Part shown: piece after piece, positions 59,279 to 64,000 of the stretch
Position numbering within the stretch: the first letter of the stretch is position 1
How the letters are laid out: the number at the start of each line of letters is the position of its first letter
Origin: Allostella sp. ATCC 35155
GTDB lineage: Bacteria > Pseudomonadota > Alphaproteobacteria > ATCC43930 > Allostellaceae
DNA length: 64,000 nt
Assembly: GCA_006738865.1 (NCBI GenBank)
Contig: AP019701.1
Coordinates: 2,848,001 to 2,912,000 of the forward strand
Direction: 5' to 3'
Position numbers and translations under genes: made by a program
Notes under the pieces: generated by a model
Databases searched by the model: none
What the model was told of the DNA's origin: nothing
What the model saw: the letters and a program-made list of their open reading frames with translations, nothing else

Positions 59279-59755
59279 TCAGCCGTGACGAACGATGCGG
59301 AATCCCTCCTCCGGGGCCGGCGGCTCGAAATGGCGATCGAAGAGCGCCAGAGTCGCATCGTCGACGGCGTACTCGTGCGCGCCCGAAGCGTTGCGCCGGG
59401 ACAGCCGCCGCCGGCGCTCGCCGTCCTCGGGTTCCAGCAGGTGCAGTTCGTGGTCGGCATCGCTGGCGACGAGGATCGATCGCATCCAAGCCCGCACGCG
59501 AACGGTGTTCGCCGGCCAGTCCAGCACCACCGACACCCCGCTGCGCAGCATGTCGACCAGCAGCGGCTCTATCGCCGTGCGCAGGCGCGGCGCGACACGG
59601 GCATAGTCGTCCATCGTACCGATCTCGCCGGGATAGAGCGCCGCCATCAACCGGTCCTGGGACACGAGTAGGGTGGCCGGCCGGTCGGCGAGTTGTCGCG
59701 CCAAGGTCGACTTGCCCGCGGCGATCCGGCCGCAAATCAGGAACAGGATCGCCAT
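59279..59755 (-). CDS. Small P-loop kinase-like protein
   Basis: This 158-residue P-loop protein has Walker A GRIAAGKST (9-17), a downstream VLDWPANTVRVRAWMRS segment and a C-terminal Arg-rich lid (EDGERRRRLSRRN). It resembles the AAA/zeta-toxin/chloramphenicol-phosphotransferase group of small-molecule kinases. It starts 11 nt after the agmatinase stop and ends the importer operon. The phosphate acceptor is unknown; a modified amino acid, sugar or antibiotic is possible. Confidence 0.78.
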   Translation of the reverse strand: MAILFLICGRIAAGKSTLARQLADRPATLLVSQDRLMAALYPGEIGTMDDYARVAPRLRTAIEPLLVDMLRSGVSVVLDWPANTVRVRAWMRSILVASDADHELHLLEPEDGERRRRLSRRNASGAHEYAVDDATLALFDRHFEPPAPEEGFRIVRHG

Positions 59756-59766
59756 ATGCGCAGCCC

Positions 59767-60654
59767 TCAGTCGGGCCGGAAGAGGCTCAGATACTCGAAC
59801 GCGAAGGTGGCAGCGGCAAGCGCCGTGATCTCGGCCGTGTCGTACGGCGGGCTGACCTCGACCACGTCCATGCCGCGCCAGTCGATGCCGCCCAGGCGCC
59901 GCAGGATCGCCTGCGCCTGCCAGGTCCAGAGGCCGCCGATCTCGGGCGTGCCGGTGCCGGGTGCCTGGGAGGGGTCGATCGCGTCGATGTCGAAGGTGAG
60001 ATAGCTCGCACCGTCGCCGGCCACCCGGCGGATGCGATCGACGATGCCATCGACGCCGATCCGGTGGCACTCCTCGGCCGGCAGGATCGTCACGCCCTGC
60101 CCCACCGTCCAGTCCCAGACGTCGCGGCCGACGGGCGAGCGGATGCCAACCTGGATCATGCGCCGGGGGTCGACGATGCCCTCGCGGATGGCATGCCAGA
60201 AGACCGAGCCATGGCCCATCGGCTGGCCGAAGCTGTCGGGCCAGGTGTCGACATGGGCATCGAAATGGACGAGCCCCAGCGGCCCGGTGCGCCGTGCCAG
60301 GGCGCGCAGCAGCGGCAGGGTCACGGTATGGTCGCCGCCGAGCGCCACGAGATGCCCGGTCAGCGCCGCTGCCCGCGCCTCGATGCGGCGCAGGCTCTCC
60401 GCGATGTCGCCCAGCATGATCTCGAAATCGCCGATGTCGGCGAGGTCGAGCGCGGCCGGGCTCGCCCAGTTCGACGGGTTGACGCCGTCCACCAGCATCC
60501 GGCTGGCGGTGCGGATCGCCGCCGGCCCGAAGCGCGTCCCGGCGCGGTTGGTGGTGCCGATGTCGTAGGGCACGCCAGCGACGACGAAGCGCGACGCCGG
60601 ATCGTGCCGCAGGGTGCCGAGAAAGGTCGGCGGCGTGGCGAAGGTCGGGTTCAC
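59767..60654 (-). CDS. speB: Agmatinase (ureohydrolase family)
   Basis: This 295-residue ureohydrolase has the full manganese set: GGDHTVT (His about 108), DAHVD, MGHGS, and DIDAIDPSQAPGTGTPEIGG. It would release urea from agmatine to give putrescine, or act on a related guanidino or formimino compound. Its start overlaps the stop of the HutG-like gene by 4 nt. Agmatinase activity would link to the homospermidine operon nearby; the HutG-like neighbour would instead favour a formiminoglutamate-type substrate. Confidence 0.88.
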   Translation of the reverse strand: MNPTFATPPTFLGTLRHDPASRFVVAGVPYDIGTTNRAGTRFGPAAIRTASRMLVDGVNPSNWASPAALDLADIGDFEIMLGDIAESLRRIEARAAALTGHLVALGGDHTVTLPLLRALARRTGPLGLVHFDAHVDTWPDSFGQPMGHGSVFWHAIREGIVDPRRMIQVGIRSPVGRDVWDWTVGQGVTILPAEECHRIGVDGIVDRIRRVAGDGASYLTFDIDAIDPSQAPGTGTPEIGGLWTWQAQAILRRLGGIDWRGMDVVEVSPPYDTAEITALAAATFAFEYLSLFRPD

Positions 60655-61496
60655 GTCCGCTGCGCGACGAAGCCCACGATCTCGGCCGCAAGCCGCGTCA
60701 GGTCGGCCTGGAGCTGCTCGAAACGCGGGATCTTCCGGTGCGCCTCCTCGTCCATGTAGAGGGCGCGGTTGAGCTCGATCTGCAGGCTGTGGCGGCCGTC
60801 GGCCGGGCGGCCGAGGCGGCGCACGATCTCGACCCCCTTGTAGGGGTCGTTGACCTTGACCGAATAGCCCATGGCCGCGACCCGCTCGGCGACGAAGCCC
60901 GTGAATTCCGGCTCGCAGGTCGTACCGTCGCGGTCACCCAGCACAAAATCGGCCCGCGGCGTCCCGTCGCCATCGACGGAGCGCTTGTTGCCCGTCGACT
61001 GCATCGAGTGGCAGTCGATGTGCCAGACCTTGCCGAATCGCGCATGCGCCGCCTCGACCGCCGCGTCGAGGGCAGCCTGATAGGGCCGCCAGTAGCGGTC
61101 GATCCGCGCCTCGACCTCCGCGACCGACAGCTTGCGGTCGTAGATCGGAACCTCGCCCTTGATGAGGCGCCAGATCAGCCCGATGCCGCGGCCCGACTTG
61201 TCGCCGGGCGCCAGCGGGTGGGGCCAGGGCTCGTCGAGCAGGGCCGGGTCCATGTCCTCGAGCGCGCGGTTGGGGTCGATGTAGGCGCGCGGGAAGCCGG
61301 CCGCGACCATCGTCGCGCCGAGGCCCGCCGCCCCGGCCCACAGTTCGTCGACCCAGGCGTCCTCGGCCTGGCGCAGCAGCCCCCGGTCGCAGGCCGCCCG
61401 GAAATCATCCGGGTAGGCGTCGCCGCTGTGCGGGGAGTCGAGGACGAGCGGGACGGCCGCGACGCTGGGCGGCCGGACGAAGACGGGCTGGGGCAT
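60651..61496 (-). CDS. N-formylglutamate amidohydrolase-like (HutG family)
   Basis: This 281-residue protein matches the FGase family: VLDSPHSGDAYPDDF (metal site His), DPNRALEDMDPALL, WHIDCHSMQS (second metal-site His) and LGRPADGRHSLQIELNRALYMDE. Family members hydrolyse N-formyl-glutamate in histidine degradation. No other hut genes are here, and it lies 5 nt downstream of a peptide-type importer ATPase and overlaps agmatinase, so the substrate may be another N-formyl or N-acyl amino acid brought in by the importer. Confidence 0.88.
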   Translation of the reverse strand: MPQPVFVRPPSVAAVPLVLDSPHSGDAYPDDFRAACDRGLLRQAEDAWVDELWAGAAGLGATMVAAGFPRAYIDPNRALEDMDPALLDEPWPHPLAPGDKSGRGIGLIWRLIKGEVPIYDRKLSVAEVEARIDRYWRPYQAALDAAVEAAHARFGKVWHIDCHSMQSTGNKRSVDGDGTPRADFVLGDRDGTTCEPEFTGFVAERVAAMGYSVKVNDPYKGVEIVRRLGRPADGRHSLQIELNRALYMDEEAHRKIPRFEQLQADLTRLAAEIVGFVAQRT

Positions 61497-61501
61497 CGGG
61501 G

Positions 61502-62503
61502 TCAGCTCTGGTCGTTCAGATGGCAGGCGGAAAGATGGCCGGACGCCACCTCGCGCAGCGCCGGCGCCTCGGTGCGGCAGCGCGGCATGGCGAACGGGCA
61601 GCGCGGATGGAAATGGCAGCCGGGCGGCGGGTCGAGCGGCGACGGGATCTCGCCCTTGACCGGCTCGTACTGCTTGCGCCGCGTGTCGATGCGCGGCACC
61701 TCCTCGAGCAGGGCCCGCGTATAGGGATGGTTGGCCCGGACGAACAGCTCCTCCGTCGCCGCGCTCTCGACCACGCGGCCGAGATACATGATGACGACGC
61801 GGTCGGAGAGGTGCTCGACGACGCCGAGATCGTGGCTGATGAAGAGATAGGTCAGCCCGTATTCCTGGCGCAGCTGCATGAAGAGGTTCAGCACCTGCGC
61901 CTGGATCGAGACGTCGAGCGCCGCCACGGCCTCGTCGCAGACGATGAACTCGGGCTTCACGGCCAGCGCCCGGGCGATGCCGATGCGCTGGCGCTGGCCG
62001 CCGGAAAACTGGTGCGGATAGCGCCGGCGATAGGACGGGTCGAGCCCGACCCGCCGCATCACGTCGTCGACGTAGCGGTCGGCGTCCGCGCCGCTGACGA
62101 TCCCGTGCACCCGCGGCGCCTCGCCGATGATCTCGGAGACGCGCATGCGCGGATTGAGCGAGGCGAACGGGTCCTGGAAGATCATCTGCACGGCCAGGGC
62201 CGCCTTGCGCGCCTCGGCCGCCGAGAGCGAATCGAGGTCGCGGCCGCGGTAGCGGACGGTTCCCTCGCTGGGCTGGTGGATCCCGGCGACCACCCGGCCA
62301 AGAGTCGACTTCCCGCAGCCGGACTCGCCGACGAGCCCGACGACCTCGCCCTCATGGACGGTGAGGTCGACCTTCTCGACCGCGCGCACGACCTCCTCGC
62401 GGAGCCCGGCGCCCAGCAGGTTGGCGACCTTGGCGGCCACGTCGAGCGGCTTGGAGAAGCGCTTCGAGACGCCGCGAAGCTCGATGATCGGCTGTCCGGT
62501 CAT
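61502..62503 (-). CDS. Peptide-type ABC transporter ATPase, DppF-like
   Basis: This 333-residue ATPase has the oligopeptide/nickel-type layout: Walker A GESGCGKST (about 54-62), QDPFASLNPRM near 99-109, signature FSGGQRQR, Walker B FIVCDEAVAALD and ISHDLGVV. It ends with the Cys-containing motif CHFHPRCPFAMPRC characteristic of the Opp/Dpp family, which may bind an iron-sulphur cluster. Its ATG overlaps the DppD gene stop by 4 nt. It partners the ATPase and permease encoded upstream. Confidence 0.92.
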   Translation of the reverse strand: MTGQPIIELRGVSKRFSKPLDVAAKVANLLGAGLREEVVRAVEKVDLTVHEGEVVGLVGESGCGKSTLGRVVAGIHQPSEGTVRYRGRDLDSLSAAEARKAALAVQMIFQDPFASLNPRMRVSEIIGEAPRVHGIVSGADADRYVDDVMRRVGLDPSYRRRYPHQFSGGQRQRIGIARALAVKPEFIVCDEAVAALDVSIQAQVLNLFMQLRQEYGLTYLFISHDLGVVEHLSDRVVIMYLGRVVESAATEELFVRANHPYTRALLEEVPRIDTRRKQYEPVKGEIPSPLDPPPGCHFHPRCPFAMPRCRTEAPALREVASGHLSACHLNDQS

Positions 62504-63495
62504 GCCGCGGCCGCCTCTTCCAGATGCGGGTGGATGCAGCGCGCATAGCGACCGGGTGCCAGCTCGGCCATCGGCGGCGGCACCTTGCAGCCCTCGTCGG
62601 CGCGCGGACAGCGGGGACGGAAGCTGCAGCCGGCCGGCAGGGCGAGCGGCGACGGCGCCATGCCGGGGATCTGGGTCAGCGGCTGGCCGCGCCGGTTGCG
62701 GCTCGGCACCGAGCCGATGAGGCCGCGGGTGTAGGGATGGAGCGGATGGTCCAGCACGCGATCGACCGCCCCCTGCTCCACCACCTTGCCCGCATACATC
62801 ACGCAGATCTCGTCCGCGAGCCCCGCCACCACCGAGAGGTCGTGGGTGATCCAGATCAGCGCCGTGCCGACCTCGCGGCACAGCTTCTGCGCCTCGAACA
62901 GGATCTGCGCCTGGATGGTGACGTCGAGCGCGGTCGTCGGCTCGTCGGCGATGATGACGTCCGGCCGGTTCAGGAGCGCGATGGCGATGGCGACGCGCTG
63001 GCGCATGCCGCCGGAGAATTGGTGCGGATAGGACTTCAGCCGCTCGTCGGGCGAGGGAATGCCGACCTGGCCGAGCGCGTCGCGCGCGCGCGCCAGCGCC
63101 GTCGCGCGGTCCATCTTCTGGTGCGCCTGCAACGCCTCCACCATCTGCGTGTCGATCCGCAGCACGGGGTTCAGCGTCATCATCGGATCCTGGAAGATCA
63201 TCGCGATGCGGTTGCCCCGGAGGTCGCGCAGGCGGCTTTCCGATGCCTGGGCAAGATCCTCGCCGTTGAAGAGGATGCGCCCTCCGACGACGCGACCGGG
63301 CGGATCGACGAGGCCGATGATCGAGAAGCCGGTGACCGACTTGCCCGAGCCCGATTCCCCCACCAGCCCGAGAATCCGCCCTTTCTCCACGGTGAACGAC
63401 ACCCCGTCGACCGCCTTCAGCAGGCCGGCGCGAGTGTGGAAATGCGTCTGCAGCCCGTCGACGACGAGCGTGGGTGCACCGTTCGCCGCCGTCAC
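62500..63495 (-). CDS. Peptide-type ABC transporter ATPase, DppD-like
   Basis: This 331-residue ATPase has Walker [10 protein letters not shown] (about 45-53), [11 protein letters not shown], signature FSGGMRQR, Walker [14 protein letters not shown] and ITHDLSVV. The terminal motif is [14 protein letters not shown] of the Opp/Dpp family. The start is a GTG at 63495 that overlaps the permease stop (GTGA); there is no ATG in a fitting place. It forms the heterodimer with the DppF-like protein. Confidence 0.92.
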   Translation of the reverse strand: MTAANGAPTLVVDGLQTHFHTRAGLLKAVDGVSFTVEKGRILGLVGESGSGKSVTGFSIIGLVDPPGRVVGGRILFNGEDLAQASESRLRDLRGNRIAMIFQDPMMTLNPVLRIDTQMVEALQAHQKMDRATALARARDALGQVGIPSPDERLKSYPHQFSGGMRQRVAIAIALLNRPDVIIADEPTTALDVTIQAQILFEAQKLCREVGTALIWITHDLSVVAGLADEICVMYAGKVVEQGAVDRVLDHPLHPYTRGLIGSVPSRNRRGQPLTQIPGMAPSPLALPAGCSFRPRCPRADEGCKVPPPMAELAPGRYARCIHPHLEEAAAA

Positions 63496-64000
63496 TTGCG
63501 CAGCCTCGGATTGAGCACGTCGCGCAGCTGGTCGCCCACGAGGTTGATGCTGACGATGGTGAGGAGGAGCGCGAGGCCCGGGAAGAAGCTGATCCAGTAC
63601 TTGCCGCTCAGCATGTATTCGAAACCGTTGGCGATGAGGAGGCCGAGCGACGGCTCGGTGATCGGCAGGCCGATGCCGAGGAAGGACAGCGTCGCCTCCA
63701 GCGCGATGGCATGCGCGACCTGCACCGTGCCGACGACGATGAGCGGCGGCAGGCAGTTCGGCAGGAGGTGGCGGAAGACGACGCGGGCGTCGCCCAGCGC
63801 CAGGCAGCGCGCCGCCTCGATATACTCCTTGCGCCGCTCGACGAGCGCCGTGCCGCGGATCGTGCGGGCGTAGTAGGCCCACTGCACCGCGACCAGCGCG
63901 ATGATGATCTTGTCGATCCCCTGCCCCAGCACGGCGACCATGATGAGGGCGAGCAGAATGGCCGGGAACGACAGCTGCAGGTCGACGATGCGCATGATCA
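63492..64000 (-). CDS. Peptide-type ABC permease, DppC-like (N-terminus cut by window edge)
   Basis: The last 169 or so residues of an inner-membrane permease are visible, with the RIVDLQLSFPAILLALIMVAVLG segment, the coupling-loop region EYIEAARCLALGDARVVFRHLLPNCLPP and the usual C-terminal [17 protein letters not shown]. The gene starts beyond the right edge. It is the membrane part of the importer whose two ATPases follow at once. A second permease and a binding protein are presumably further upstream. The ligand is unknown. Confidence 0.92.
   Translation of the reverse strand, partial: IMRIVDLQLSFPAILLALIMVAVLGQGIDKIIIALVAVQWAYYARTIRGTALVERRKEYIEAARCLALGDARVVFRHLLPNCLPPLIVVGTVQVAHAIALEATLSFLGIGLPITEPSLGLLIANGFEYMLSGKYWISFFPGLALLLTIVSINLVGDQLRDVLNPRLRK

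Overview
The window is GC-rich DNA (roughly 70% by eye) from a metabolically versatile alphaproteobacterium. The evidence is homospermidine synthase next to an ornithine decarboxylase, several ABC and TRAP importers, NDP-forming acyl-CoA ligases, and many amidohydrolase and acyl-CoA genes in overlapping operons. A Rhodospirillales-type genome is my best guess, but there is no rRNA or other phylogenetic marker to fix it. I see no tRNA, rRNA, IS element, phage gene or CRISPR array. None of the proteins is a classical helix-turn-helix regulator.

Layout. 1-7450: a polyamine-type ABC ATPase and binding protein diverge from an M24 / M20 / YtcJ amidohydrolase / PuuB-like oxidase operon. 7450-8930: a low-GC patch with an orphan gene, then a frameshifted HAD phosphatase. 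8930-14040: MetE-like protein, gamma-glutamyltransferase, GNAT, BON-MscS channel and an HPF-like protein. 14220-22660: a split AtuA-like (DUF1446) pair diverges from a Liv transporter operon with a LivM-LivG fusion, across a perfect operator-like palindrome; a cyclase-family hydrolase and an EamA exporter follow. 22690-28380: class III aminotransferase, truncated globin and two paralogous RTX calcium-binding proteins. 28520-32630: a thiolase-like / DUF35 / NDP-forming ligase / GNAT operon.

32700-38590: a nuclease-fold enzyme, an MFS transporter with a coupled 41-residue membrane protein, an odd ureohydrolase, three tiny exported His/Tyr/Gly or Trp/Arg-rich proteins, a DUF599 protein, and FolB plus pterin carbinolamine dehydratase. 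38720-49570: a TAXI-TRAP importer, D-aminoacylase-like hydrolase, paired acyl-CoA dehydrogenases, a second NDP-forming ligase, enoyl-CoA hydratase and PfkB kinase, apparently one catabolic unit. 50120-55440: alpha/beta hydrolase, enolase-superfamily enzyme, luciferase-like oxidoreductase, DUF3553 and DUF364, then MobA and NAD kinase. 55490-64000: homospermidine synthase and ornithine decarboxylase behind a structured leader with an upstream mini-ORF, then PaiB, and an operon of a peptide-type ABC importer with an N-formylglutamate amidohydrolase-like enzyme, an agmatinase and a small P-loop kinase.

The most interesting element is the ornithine decarboxylase leader (58235-58440, minus strand). 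It has a 16-codon ORF with a strong ribosome site, and its last codons can pair with a segment that is also needed for a competing hairpin. This is the architecture of translation-dependent attenuation.
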